Shown: positions 23,274-35,300 of the stretch, piece after piece
Numbering within the stretch: the first letter of the stretch is position 1
Layout: each line of letters begins with the position of its first letter
Source: Cladobotryum mycophilum
Lineage: Eukaryota > Ascomycota > Sordariomycetes > Hypocreales > Hypocreaceae
Assembly: GCA_036429605.1 (NCBI GenBank)
Contig: JAVFKD010000004.1
Location: 2,480,001-2,544,000, forward strand
DNA length: 64,000 bases
Direction: 5' to 3'
Notes under the pieces: generated by a model
Database searches by the model: none
What the model was told of the DNA's origin: nothing
The model's input: only the letters and a program-made list of their open reading frames with translations
Translations under genes and position numbers: made by a program

Positions 23274-25005
23274 TTAATCGTCATCATTCTCCTCCGCTTG
23301 CTTCAGCTTCACTGTGATGCCTTGGCGACTCTTTTCAATCTCATACTGACCACCCAGTACCAGATCCTTAGCCACCAGCTCCCTGGTTCGTCCCAAGCTC
23401 TCAATGTCGGAAATTCTCTGAATGGTATCTTCCAGGTGCTTTCTGAATCCGGGAGCACCGCATATTTCCTTGAAAGCTCGATGCATCGGTACGCTGCTGG
23501 CTCGCACTTCCGCTTGGCTTGTGATGCTGAAGAGGTTCAAGCTGTCGAGGTCGCGGATAAAGTCGCATCTCGTCATGAGCTCCTGAGCAATATGGAAGGG
23601 GAAGGACGGCAATAAATGGCCCACTACGGGATCGTATGTGTTATTCAGTTCCTCCTCCTTATCGACGAGTGCTTGAGCCAAGACCATGGAGGCCGCCTAG
23701 ACGCAACTGTTAGTAAAGTCTTCTCTATGACCACCCATGCTTCAGTTCCTGATGATCAACTTACTGCCCACTTCTGTTGATCCATTACATCATCGTCCAT
23801 CTCCGAACCAAGGATCCAACACTGGTTGAGAAACCACTTCTTTTCGATTTCCTTAATCTTCTCGCATGTGTCCAGCATGTCTTCGCTCTTGGCAACACGA
23901 TTTAGGAAGCTCAGGCGACCGCCAACTCGATCATAGACCTCCTCAAGCTCCTGCTGCGTGAGGCGCTGCCCGAAATAGCGCAAGCGATACTTTTGTAGGG
24001 CACTGGTGGCTTGCTTTTTCTGTAGGTCGGTCACTGGGAGAACCTCCATTCGAGTGGAAAGCTGCTTGAACCTCTCGTAGACCCAATAGTCATCAGAGTT
24101 GAAGACCATGGTGACGAGGTTAGCGGCCGCCCACTGTTCTGCTCGCTGCTGGAAGAGTTCGATAAGATCCCTTCCATCGTCATTGTTTCGAAGAAGATGC
24201 ATCTGGTTGACAATGACAACAAGGGGCTTCCGTCGCTTTTTCCGCAATTTCATGGCTACTTTCTCTAGCTTGTTCAAGGCCCGCTCGATGTCGAGTAGAG
24301 CTGTGGTTTCACGTGGACCTCGCTCGCTAAAGTATCCTCCAATGTAGTCTTCGTGAAATTCGTAGTCCAACGCTTTGCCGAGTCGTATCCTTATAATCTC
24401 GGGATCCGCGTGGGCTTCGAACATGGCCACGCCATCACCATCGGTCTTGCGCATAGCCTCAATGAGCATACTGCTTTTTCCTGCACCCTTCTCTCCCACT
24501 AGAAGGTAGTAGTGGCCAACCTCTTTACCGTCGATGATCCTGTCCACATGTTCCTGCTCTGGCCGCTGCACCCAGTGCTCGTCTGCCGGATGGTAGTTGT
24601 GAGGTACATCTTTGGCGATGGCACCCAACTCAAGAACAGGATCACCAGGTTCAAAGGCGTGGGCCATCTTTTTAATAACAAGCATCTTGTAACTTTTGTG
24701 ATAGAGGTATCCGGCGCCAGCAAAGCCGACCCCTAAAACGACGATGGAGGCAAATGTAGTGGCAGCGCTCTCTAGCATCTTCTTGGGAAGCGACTCCTTC
24801 CCTCCCTTGGGGCCATGGTGATGGTGTGTACCTTCTGATAGCCTCTCCTCTAGCAAAATAGTTAGTTGCGATAATCTCGGGATGGAACGATAGATTTGAG
24901 TCAGATGCTTGAAGCAGCACCTGATAGCCGTCCTCGCATCACGATCAGTGTCTCATCCATCGATCCCACCATCCGAGACACATGAAGAAGAAGAGGCACC
25001 AACAT
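23274..25005 (-). CDS. Membrane-anchored AAA-type P-loop protein with altered Walker B
   Basis: Three exons, 25005-24921, 24849-23765 and 23696-23274, with introns of 71 and 68 nt (ACTAAC branch in both) give about 530 aa, intact. One N-terminal hydrophobic segment (about 59-78, FASIVVLGVGFAGAGYLY) suggests a membrane anchor. Walker A is GEKGAGKSS (147-155). The Walker B position reads PLVVIVNQMHLL, with Asn-Gln in place of the usual Asp-Glu. Further on come FNSDDYWVYERF (sensor-like) and an all-helical C-terminal half, which fits an Orc1/Cdc6-like ATPase fold with a winged-helix end. The upstream ATGs at 25005, 24972, 24960 and 24939 are all in frame, so the start is open; I chose the longest. 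Subcellular site (mitochondrial membrane is plausible) is inference. Confidence 0.8.
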
Positions 25006-26320
25006 GGCATTAGATGCTGGGCAGGCAAAATAGCAGCTTCCTATTACTCACAATGCACTTGCATTGCGTAACCCTTCAATCATTTTTTCTGCGGCTATCT
25101 CGGTGAAATTGATCAAATGACCCAACCGAACCATGTCGGATGACATGAAAAACAAAACGTACCAAGATTTCTTCGAGCCCCGAATGTGGAAAACCGGGGT
25201 CTGTTTTCCAGTAGTACACGAGAACGCGGCACACACCGCCCTGAAGGTTGGATAAGCGGCTGGGATAATTGCCGCGTCAAGCGAAAGCTCTGCCGTAACG
25301 TCATGGTGATGGTGATGGTGATGGTGGTAAGCAAGTCTGACTGCAATGTCGTCCCATGCCCGGAGGTTTTTGAAGATGATCAATTTCAGATGACCTGGTG
25401 TCGATTAAATGCAACCCAAGGAGCTCAATAAGGAGGGAGCTTGCAGTTTGTTTGTCATTGGCGATTACGTCGTCTCTGCATGCAAACAAAAAATGGTTCA
25501 ATTCAGCTTCGATGCCCCTTTGCATTCCAAGGATCAGGGGTTGACTGCACATCGGGTCTAGGCTTTCGAATGCAATACAAGCTTAAAAACAGCTGGCGGC
25601 CTCCCCGAGACAGGTGGGGGCGAGCTAGCGATACCAATAGTAGTTAAATCAACTTTTGGTTTCACTTTCAAAGTTCTTACATGTTCATCTTTGTACCACA
25701 TGGGAGGTTCTTAGATTTCGTCTGGATGCTTTCATGGACGCACATATAAGAATGCCCTTTGTCCCTCCCTCAGATATACCTGTAGCAAGCAGAACCCATC
25801 TACAGGGACCTGTATGACTGCCCTCGATTCAAACACTTGGACCAACATCCTGTCCCACCTCCTTACACACGACGCATGCATTTGCCATCACGTGATACCC
25901 TTCTTGAGTGCCTCTGAAGTGTAAGTGATGGGAGTGAAGCGAGAGAGTCGAGATGAATCCAACGCCGTCGATACTAAACGACTTGGTTATCCCAAATACT
26001 GTCTCTATGTGTTCTCGGGGATTTTAGAAGATGTCGCTTAGAACGACTAATACCAGGTGATTTTGTTGTGGTCCCGTTCTCTACCTCTGGTGATGCCCTG
26101 GTGAGCGAGGACGTTGCCATAAACTGCCAGCAGCTGGCAGTTGGGAGACAGATACCCCGTTGTCGAAACACGTCTGACTGCCTGGGCCCGTGCACGTCCA
26201 AGTAAACAGAATCTGAAGTGATCGCTCAATGCCATATACCCCGTCTGCCAGCTGCCCGCCCCAACTTCGTTTTTTCATCTCCCAAGACATCACAACAGAG
26301 ACAACGCCGCGGCCGCCAAG
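25006..26320. other. Divergent promoter region
   Basis: Lies between the divergently transcribed AAA-type gene (-) and the long low-complexity gene (+). It carries a GGTGAT hexamer repeat at 25303-25328 and a TATA-like ATATAA at 25745-25750. No gene is seen. Confidence 0.5.
25303..25328. repeat. GGTGAT/ATCACC hexamer microsatellite
   Basis: About four tandem GGTGAT units. It gives a His-rich reading frame on the minus strand that is a by-product of the repeat. Confidence 0.85.
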
Positions 26321-29300
26321 ATGCAGCCATACCCTCTGGAGATTGAGCAGTGGTGGCTCGAGTTCGGTCAGAACCTCCTGGCCGAACTCGTGCATGAAGA
26401 TGCCCTTGGGGGCATAAGTTCGAGAGAATGTGGCTTTGCGCAGGCCGTACAGCGCAAAATCCGGGCCTTTGACAACGATAAAGGGCTCCAAGAGCAAGTC
26501 TGCGCCGGTCTCGTGGGGATTTCCGGGTCCCGGACAACCAACTATCTTGCGAATACACGCAAGCTACTGGGTGATTCTATCGCCCAGATTTTTAGAAACC
26601 CGGACGACGAAGGCATCAACGTCGAGCTGGCGATGGAGGGTCTAGGATATCTTGATGCAATGGAGACCCAGCGATATCGCCTTGTAGCAGCGACGCAGGA
26701 GGCCCTGGAGGCCTGTGAGCCCGGTGACAGCAATGCTGCCGTGGTGGAAGAGCTGCATAGAGCAGCCACCAAGAGATATGCCCAGTTCCATATGGGTTTC
26801 CGAGCAACTGTACGTCTTGTAAAGGTCTGATGATTCTTAATAGAGTACTAACGGTGGAATCTCCTAGATCCTCATCAATGATCTATCGCAAAATGCCCGG
26901 ATCAGAAAGTCCGCCTCCTCTATCATGGCCCGCCTAAATGCATTGTTCCCAACCGTTACCGTCCTGGAGCGCCCCGATTCCGTAGACATCTCGCCATGCT
27001 CAATAGGCCTCCGTGAAAGCATCCGTTTCTCCGTCTACGAACACATCATGAGCAACAACCCTTCTGGACCAAAGGAGCTACGAGACATCCACATGAAGCT
27101 TTTCATGTGGTGCGATATTCCTAGCTATGCCAAATCATGGAGCGCCCTGGTACGATATGCGCATGAAACGCGGAAACTAGAAGAAGTATGCCTGAAGACC
27201 CTACACCTGATCGAAACCAGATCCATACCTCCCCTGTCTGCCGGCTCTACTTCCAAATCTGCTTCAAAGCAGAAGAAGGGCAAGCATCAAAGTCGCAAGA
27301 GCTCAGGGCAGGTCTCGACGACCCCCAGCAGAGACTCTCTTAACCATACTCCAAGCGGCCAACCTCTCCTCTTCCGACAGTCAAACTCGTCACAATTGAC
27401 TATACGTGCGGCGCCTCCAGTACCAAACCCTCTTCTCCAAGGAATGCCAGGACGAGAGATTTCCCCATCCAAGACTGATCTAGCAGCTTTTGCCGGCGAT
27501 GTGCGAGCAATCAAAAACCAGCCTGTCCTAAGCTACCCTGATGACCTATCGAGAATCAAGTTTGATCAACACCCGCTCGCAAGAGAACTCCACCTGAATT
27601 CTAGAGAACAGGCCCAGTTGGGGCTCATTATTCCTCAGCAGCTTACTGGTCGAGACTTTTAGTACGAGTTCGACAGTGACGAAGAAGAGCCCATCGTTCA
27701 CACGACCACTATCATCAAGAAGCGTTCAAGGAAGTTCTCATGGGATACCGCGAAGCTGCAATCCATGGAGCTTGTCAAAGGAGTCGCCAAGATATCATCC
27801 ATGCCCGTCATCAAAGAGCTCGCTAAAATACACTTCAAGAGCCGCACCACTGAACGATCAAAGGAAAAGTCCAAAGCGAGTTCGAAGGAAGGACCCGAGA
27901 AGAAGAAGAGATCCAAGAAGCATAGCAAAGAACGATCTAAAAGACACTCCAAGAAGCAACCCGAAGGGCGCGTCAAGGAGTTGATTCTAGCAGGTTCCAA
28001 GCCCCTGCCAAAGGGGATATACAAAGATCAGTCCAAAGCGAAGCCTCCAGCTATTCGTCGTCATTCCAAGCCGCCGTCAGATATACCGCCTGTTCCCCCG
28101 ATCCCTCATATTCCAGAGCACTTGAAGTCTACTATAACTCGAAGCGTGTTTAGCCGATGGATGGAGCGCATGAAATCTCGGCCGAATCTACCATACACAG
28201 CTCCCGGTCCTTCTACGAGCACAGTATCAATCGACGGCACTAAGAAACCCGCAGACGAGTCACAATCTTCATCTAAAGGCAAAGAGAAGCAGAGAAGTTC
28301 CATTCTATCCCAGCCTTCTACCAGCACAGCACTAGTCCTTCGCTCCAAGAAACCTATGAATGAGTCGCAGTCTACTCCCAAAGGAAAGGGGATCCAGAAT
28401 ACCTCTCTCGGATTTCAGTCTTCGAGAAGCAGAGTCTCGGTTCTTAGCTCCAAGAAGCCTGCAGGTGACGCACAACCCATGCCTACTAGAAAGGACAAGC
28501 AGAGAGCTTCTCTCGTATCTCGTCCATCCAACAGCAAGGAAATAGTTCTCAGCTCCAGGAAACCCACTGACAATGCAGTGTCCCGGTTCAAGGCAATGCC
28601 GCCGCCAGCAAGCGGTCCAAGGTTTATTATGTCGACTCGAAGAGCATCGGCGACTAGTTCCAAGATTTCTACTAATGAAGTGCAGCCCCAGACCAAGGAA
28701 AAGTCCAAATGGATATTCCCCTTTCTATCTCGATCCTCCACGAACATAGTAGCACCAGTTGAGAAGCCGGAGGAGAAGCCTATTGCAAAGTCACGATACA
28801 CGTATGTAAAAGAAGAGAAGCGAAATATTCTTGTTAGCCCCAATGCCGTTACGGTTATGCTACTCAAAGACTACGAAACCAAGAGCAGGATGCCTCAGAC
28901 AAAGCCAGGTTCCAGATTTATCTTATCGAATGCCATCGAGGCCATTCCAGATTGGAGGACGAGAAAGTTCAAGTTTCGCAACACAGACATCCAGAAGTAC
29001 ATTCGCTCGAAGAATTATACTGCCCTTTTCAAACCACCGAGCCGAGCACGAGTCCTCAAGCCACTAGGCCCAAGCTACCCTTCTCCGCCGATCAAGATAA
29101 AGCCATTCGAGAAAAGGGAGACGCACAAGTTCAGCGTCCGCCAGCCCCGTCTATCGCCCATGGAGTATGCAAGGATGTATCTCATTGAGAAGTCGTTCGC
29201 CGAAAGATACGCGAGGGTCTGCGAGCTGCCACGACCTCAGACGATATGGTGCTGGACGCTACACTTTGACAGGTTCCTAATCGCTCCTAGAATTCCATCC

Positions 29301-32300
29301 ATCATCAACAGAGATCAAACTGCAGGGGGTTCTGCTCCAATTGAGGAGGATCTAGCTTCGGTTGCAGCGAGCGAGGTATCAGACGCTGACTCCGTAGAAA
29401 CGGTCAAGCCATCAAGATCATCCGCGGCTTGCCCACGCCTTTCACTGCATCTAGATGATACATCTACCTTGTTCCCATCTTTGATGGGTCTCGTAAACCT
29501 AGATTCAAGCGACGTAGACGCTGTAGAGCGCTCCCAGGTCCCTGGAGAAGACTCTGATAACCCCTCACCTAGTAGCGGTCACGTTACTGATTGGGTTGCC
29601 GAAGTCATGCAAGAAGTTCGTGCTAACTCTTCAACTGAATCAACAAATACAGCATCAGGTGCCCTACAATTAGGCAACAACGAGCAACTCGACACAGGTA
29701 TCCCTTCACCCTCGAACCTAGCCGACGTTTCAACCCTTTCGTACCACGATGGCAATGTAAATGACGCGCACGACTTCGATACCACCGAGGCCGCACATCA
29801 GCAATACATTGATTCTATTCTTCAACGGCACGAACCAGGTTCACCATTTAGACTCACCTTTGCGCAGCCAGCAAACGAAGACTACTTTACTCGAGAAGCT
29901 GATAACAACCCAGAAATAGTCTACGAAGAAGCCGAGGTCTCTTCAGTTTATTCTGACGACAGCGTTCAGACTGCACTATACCTTGGCCCCACAGGCACTG
30001 ACGATATACCACCTCTTCCTCAACCTCTTGGAGTTCCAACTTCATCACCTTCTTCTGAATACTCTAACCTTTCATCATCAGTAAACACCATTCAAACCCC
30101 GCCGCGAAGGTTTGGTCTTCCCTTTGAGCATAGTAGTTCCACCCTGAGTTCCCTATCTGGTGTAGCCTCACCGCTCGCTCACTTTCCTATTTCTACCAAA
30201 CAATCATCGCGTCTGACTTCCGACTCTATTCTTCAAGAAGTCATTGGACAAGCTGGTGGTCTCTTCCATCCTGATGACGCTCACCGAGTCGAGTTCGTTC
30301 GCAGAGATAGCGGAAACCCATTCGAAGCGTCGTCCGCAGATATTTGGTCCCCAGATGGAGATGATATGCTCCCAGAGCTTCAGCCTGCACCACTGAGGTT
30401 ACGCCGCAAGCAAACCATCAGAGAGCAGTCTCTGCCGTCGCCTCCCCCAGAGCGGAGCGAGATCTATCTGATCAGATCGGAGAAGTGATACGTGAATTCA
30501 ACATGGATCAGGAAAAGGAAAACGACAAGGACGCGGTAGTGCCTTCTGAGCGAAAGGTGAAAGCTCGCCCAGAGAACCCCTCTACAACCAGAAACTTCTC
30601 ACTGCCAGTCTATGGTGCAATGCCCAGAATACGTGAGTGGCCTTCGGCATCATCAAACCCACCGCCTACTGCACAAGCCCCCAATCTTCGCCGTGCGGCA
30701 TCCTCAGTCATTACACCAAACATCTACGTCCCACCTGCGAGTTGGCAGACGACACCATCGAATGGCCCTCGTGTAGGACAGCCAGCTACTGCACCACGTC
30801 AATCATCTCAAGCAGCACGACCTCTTATGCCCAGCTCACCACCTCCCACACATAACCCTCCTCAGCCTCCTCCTCCTTCTGGACGTCAAAATCAGCGTCC
30901 ACTCCAGCAAGGTTTCTTCATCAAGCACGAGCCCGCCGGTTCCCAAAATCCACAGGAAGGAAAGAAATACCCCAAGATCCTGACACTAGAAAGCCCCGTC
31001 GTCACTCACCCCAACGTTCCTCCAGTGCCACAGAGAGCTCCCTTGAGAACTGATAAACCTCTGCAGAATCAGCCTTCGGGTTCGCAAGCCAAGACGACCA
31101 AGGACAGCAGCTTCGCACTGCACAAGGCCAAGAGCCACGATGCTTTTACTATTCTACCCAAACTGAGGCAAGAGAGAGCTTACGGTCACACAGGCCCCAT
31201 TCGTGAGCAGCGTGTAGAGAATAGACTCGAGAACATCCCCGAACGGCGCACAACACCGCGTACTCCCATCGAGAACATCAACCGGCTCTCCTTCCAGCGC
31301 TACGATCTCAGCAGTCGCCGACCATCGGCAGGCGCCGCTCAGAATGAACAGGACCCTGATGCTAATCCCGAGGCCCAAGCACCACCTCCCGAGAGTAAAT
31401 CCCGATCTACAAGCACCTCTGGATCGTCGCTGCTAGCCGGCCTTTTCCGGAAGAAGAATCGAGCACGAGCGGATGAGAACACCACAGCAACCACTACGAC
31501 AACCGTTCCACCAGCACCCAAGGAAACCGCCGTCAAGGACAAGGGAAAGGGTAAGGAAAAGGAGGTCCCCAGGACGCACTGGCAACCATTCGACGAACCG
31601 CAGCAGGCTCCGCCATGTACATCACCGTGGCTTTTTGGGGTCGAAGAGAACCTCAAGGAGAAGGGGGTTAGAGAGAAGTACTTTAAAGACAATGCGGCAC
31701 GGAAAGAGGCCGAAGAGCAAGAACGTGATCAGCGCAAGGCATCTTGCAGCAGCAGCAGCAGCAGTCAACCCACTATTGCTTCTAATACCGCCGTTGCTTC
31801 CAGCAGCAGACAGCAGCAGCAACAGCAGCATACCCAGCATCCCCAGCATCCCCAGTATCCCCAGTATCCCCAGCAGCAGCAGCGCCAGCGCCAAGTGGAG
31901 CAGGCGTCGTCCTCCACGACGAGCAGCAAAAGCAAAGGCAAACAGCCAGCAAAGGGAGCAGAGAGAACAGGACCGCTGCTGCACGGTAAGACTACCTTCT
32001 TGGCATTCCCCTCGCCGCCCCCAACCGGCCCTTTGCCACCATTACCGCCAGCCCGCCCGTCACTGAGCAAACTCGCGACCATGAAGGCCACTCCCACTCC
32101 CAGAGCCCCCACGCAAACCCGCGCGGACGCTCAGGTATCGGCCGCGGCGGCGTCGTCCAGTTCCAGGTCCACATCCACATCCACTTCCGCTTCTACGGAT
32201 AGGAGACCCTTTGGCCAGAGGGTTGAGACTACTGCCAAGAGGCTGCGCAAAGCAAGCCAGGAGGTCCTGCGATCATCCCGCAAGGACAGCAGCAGCAACC

Positions 32301-32353
32301 AGAACAAAGGCCCGCCGGATAGCGCCCGTGGGGCCAGCAGCAATAACAACTAG
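26321..32353 (+). CDS. Very long hypothetical protein, with an in-frame TAG and a one-base frameshift
   Basis: The ATG at 26321 opens exon 1 (to 26809); a 58-nt intron with TACTAAC ends at 26867. Residues 1-~290 are predicted helical and ordered (EIEQWWLEFGQNLLAELV at the start), with no family recognised. The frame then meets TAG at 27660-27662, continues in the same frame without interruption to 30488, and switches to the -1 frame up to 32353. One extra base in the C5 run at 30444-30448 gives SPPPRAERDLSDQIGEVIR and joins the last two parts. With both features bridged the protein would be about 1,990 aa. Beyond 27.7 kb it is mostly disordered: a basic Lys/Ser/Arg segment, a 35-residue tandem repeat, an acidic Ser/Asp-rich part, and a Pro/Gln-rich tail. 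If the TAG is real, two products are possible: a ~409-aa N-terminal protein, and a second starting at ATG 27765. Confidence 0.6.
28242..28766 (+). repeat. 105-bp (35-residue) in-frame tandem repeat, five copies
   Basis: Copies start at 28242, 28347, 28452, 28557 and 28662, each exactly 105 bp. The protein unit begins KKP (RKP in copy 4, KIS in copy 5) and in copies 1-3 contains SQS/AQP, a Lys-rich patch and a PSxS or SSRS stretch. Copies 1-3 are clearly alike and 4-5 are strongly diverged. A partial earlier unit (PGPSTSTVSIDGT) precedes copy 1. Confidence 0.8.
31744..31890 (+). repeat. CAG and CCCCAG(C/T)AT low-complexity tracts inside the long gene
   Basis: Two CAG-rich stretches flank a 9-bp repeat (CCCCAGCAT / CCCCAGTAT). 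In the gene's frame they encode Ser and Gln runs and a HPQ/YPQ repeat. Confidence 0.85.
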
Positions 32354-35300
32354 GTAACCTAGAGCACGTGGCCGCACAGCAGTGGGTGGCCAGAAGGACA
32401 AGGACAACAAGTCTACATACTAAAAAAAAAATTACCACCTAAAAAAAAATTATGTTCCTTTCCTCGAACGTGCGTTGTCATCAGCAATAGATGATGAGCT
32501 TCGACTAAGAAGACAGTGAGATTTGAGAAATTCGAAAAGGTGGTGGTGTTAACCTATCACCAACCAAAGTTTCAACCCCCAGTTTGCGTTTGTTTGCTTC
32601 ATCGGTTTTTTCCCCCTCGAGGCACATGCAGCAAGAAAGAAAAGGCCCGCGATGGAGAGCTTGGGGGATGCTCCGGATGAATCGGCCAAGATGCTGTAAA
32701 ATCGGGTTTAAGGATGGGTTATTATGATTTGCTTGCTACCATGTAAGATTATAGAACATCGCTTCGTGTATGATAATACCAAAAGTTTCTTCTGATCCTA
32801 TATGCAACATGCAACATGCACGTGTGACACACTTCACGCCCTCTCTCTCCATCTTTTTTGATACTTGCATGTTGGTAACAGCAAAGTCCACTCACCCTGT
32901 TTGTCCTGGTTCAACAGGGAGGGTTCATAGTACAAAGTAGTAGTAATTAAATTGTGTGTGTGTTGCCAGGTAGTTTATCAAACAAAAGCCCGAGAGCTGT
33001 GCAAAAAGTGGCTTTGACTTGCCCACCCATCGTCCTAGAGAGAAAAGAAAACAAACGTGTGCAAAGAGCCCAACCAGCGTATGCAAGTGCTCTCTCGGGC
33101 GTTGGGCCCTCATTCGCCAACCCCGGTTCCGGGACCCTGGTCGTAGACCATCGCGGGAACCTACTCGAAGAGGCATCCCGGACCATCCACACCCGCGCGT
33201 GAGCGAGTGGTGTGAGGTGCGCGAATCTTTTCCTGGAGAGAGAAAACAAAAACGCAAGAGAAGAAAGACAGAAAATAAAAGACCCCTGAGCCCTGGCCAT
33301 CAAGCCCCCTTCCCCTTCCCCCCTGGACAGCAGAGCGTCAGCGCCGTCGCAAGCAAATGCCCAGGGAGGCTAGTAGAGGGTAAATCAAATGTGCGATACA
33401 GATTGGTCCCTTCGTATGTGTAGTCCTTCATGTAGGGCTGGTCAAACACCCCGATCTGTCAGGCGACCGAGTTGTCTGAACGAGGCGGGGAAATGCTTTT
33501 ACAGACATGGTAACAGCCGTGATTTGCTAGATGCAGGATACCATTGCTTATCCGAGAGTAACGATGCCAATGCGAGCACGTATCATGGTCGGAGTTTCGC
33601 CGTTTGTGTAATAGGCGTGGTTTTGCTCGTTCTGTCTGTTGGTTCCAGCCGCACACCAATGCATGGAATCAGTACCCAACGGCTGGTAAAGCGATCACTC
33701 TCCATGAGGGAGCCATCACCAGCAGAATCTCATGCCCCCCGGGCCCTGTCCCCCACTCTTTCTCGCCTGTGGCGCCGCCGCTTCATCACATTCTCCAGGG
33801 AAACTGAATAGCTAATCCTGGACCTCTCGAAGTGAAACGGACCCACGTTGCGCTCCAAGGTAAGATGGTTCACATCCGGGTCTGGGGTACAGAGCAATTG
33901 TATGGAGATGGGGATGCACAACCACGAACCTGAGGTGGGACGCCTGTGAATTTGGAAAAGGCGATTCTCCGTACCGCCCAACGTCTTAACCCGACCATAC
34001 TCGAATTGTCTTGGGCAGTGGGTTGTGGTACTCACTTTGAGTCCCGTTAACTTGCCTGGGTTGAGAAAAAGAAAATGCCCGTCAGAAGAAAAACTACATA
34101 GTCGGGACCAATAAAAAACGCTCAGTCGACGCGGAGAGGCATTGAGGTGTCTCTCATCGGATTCTCCGTTCATGGGGGTGATATTAGTAAACCCCAGAAG
34201 CTCGTAATTAGACATATACCGAAGGGGGATGCTAGTTTCTCGGGAATTAGCAGAACCGTTGGTCAGTCAGTTGATGAGCAAGACAAAACCACATGCTGAT
34301 CTTGCGGTTAGGGACCATGTACATACACATACTTGTAGTACTGTTATGCAGCAATGATTTGACTGATTCGGCAGAGAGTGCGGATCCATGGTTCTGAATT
34401 GTAGATCGTTTCATCTTCCGTCATCGAGGTACCTTCTCCCAGGATTTTGGGAACGAGGCTGAGGGAGTCTGACCAGAGTAAGCTTGTGTGCAACCTGTAC
34501 ATGCATACACAAACAGACCTCCCTGGTCTGGTCATACTCTCATGGGCCAACGAGCTTGTACCTGATCCGGTAGCTGGGGACAGACAGACAGACGCACGAG
34601 CTCCTCCTCCTCACTGTACGAATTCCAGCCGTTTCTCAAACAAGCAATGCCATTCTTCAAGTGTACAAGTACTTGCCATTAACCGTTTGATCGGGGCTGC
34701 AGCTACTAATCCCAGGAGATGCACCCCTCCCGAACAGCGCCGCCGCGCGCCCGATAGGCAAAACATACATGACCGGATGTACGTACTATATATATGTACA
34801 AGTAGTATGCGTGTGTGCGTACTACAAGTAAGTATATAGGTACACATGCTGCTGGGCTGAAGGGGATGTAAAGACCGGTGACAATAGAGCGCCAGCCAAC
34901 GGTGAGGATTTCCAGCTTCTGTCTTGGTGATGGCTGTCAAATGTCATTCCGTTCAACAAGGAGAAGCGAAGCACACCGTTGGCCCCGGTGTCCCTTCACC
35001 GCACTTTTACACGTTTCGTGGCTTGCACCAAATATCCCGATGATAGCCTAGTTTCGGTTGTGGCAGATGGGCTGGAAAAGCTAACGGTTGCTGGCCAGAT
35101 TGACTCTGCTCATCAGTGTGCTGGTGACATGCCATGCCGTTTGCTATTCGTTCCAAAGGTGCCCTAGAAAGTGTGATGAATGTACAACGAACGATACCCC
35201 CTTAGCTAAGATCATCGCCAACGCTTTGACCATCTTTCCGGAGGCTGCGTTCCTAGCTAGTTTTGTTCGCTAGTCATTGACCCTTGCTTGTCGTTAGTGT

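Noticed and set aside
31473..32112. Alternative frames in the 3' part of the long gene (+ and -)
   Set aside because: Translated CAG/CCAG repeats in other phases; the gene's own frame runs through to the stop at 32353.
33389..33811. 140-codon plus-strand frame with a short hydrophobic stretch
   Set aside because: Overlapped by equally long minus-strand frames; no conserved-looking segment.
33730..34215. 161-codon minus-strand frame
   Set aside because: Protein-like in places but no homology recognised, no splice context, and Arg-rich end looks like translated low-complexity DNA.
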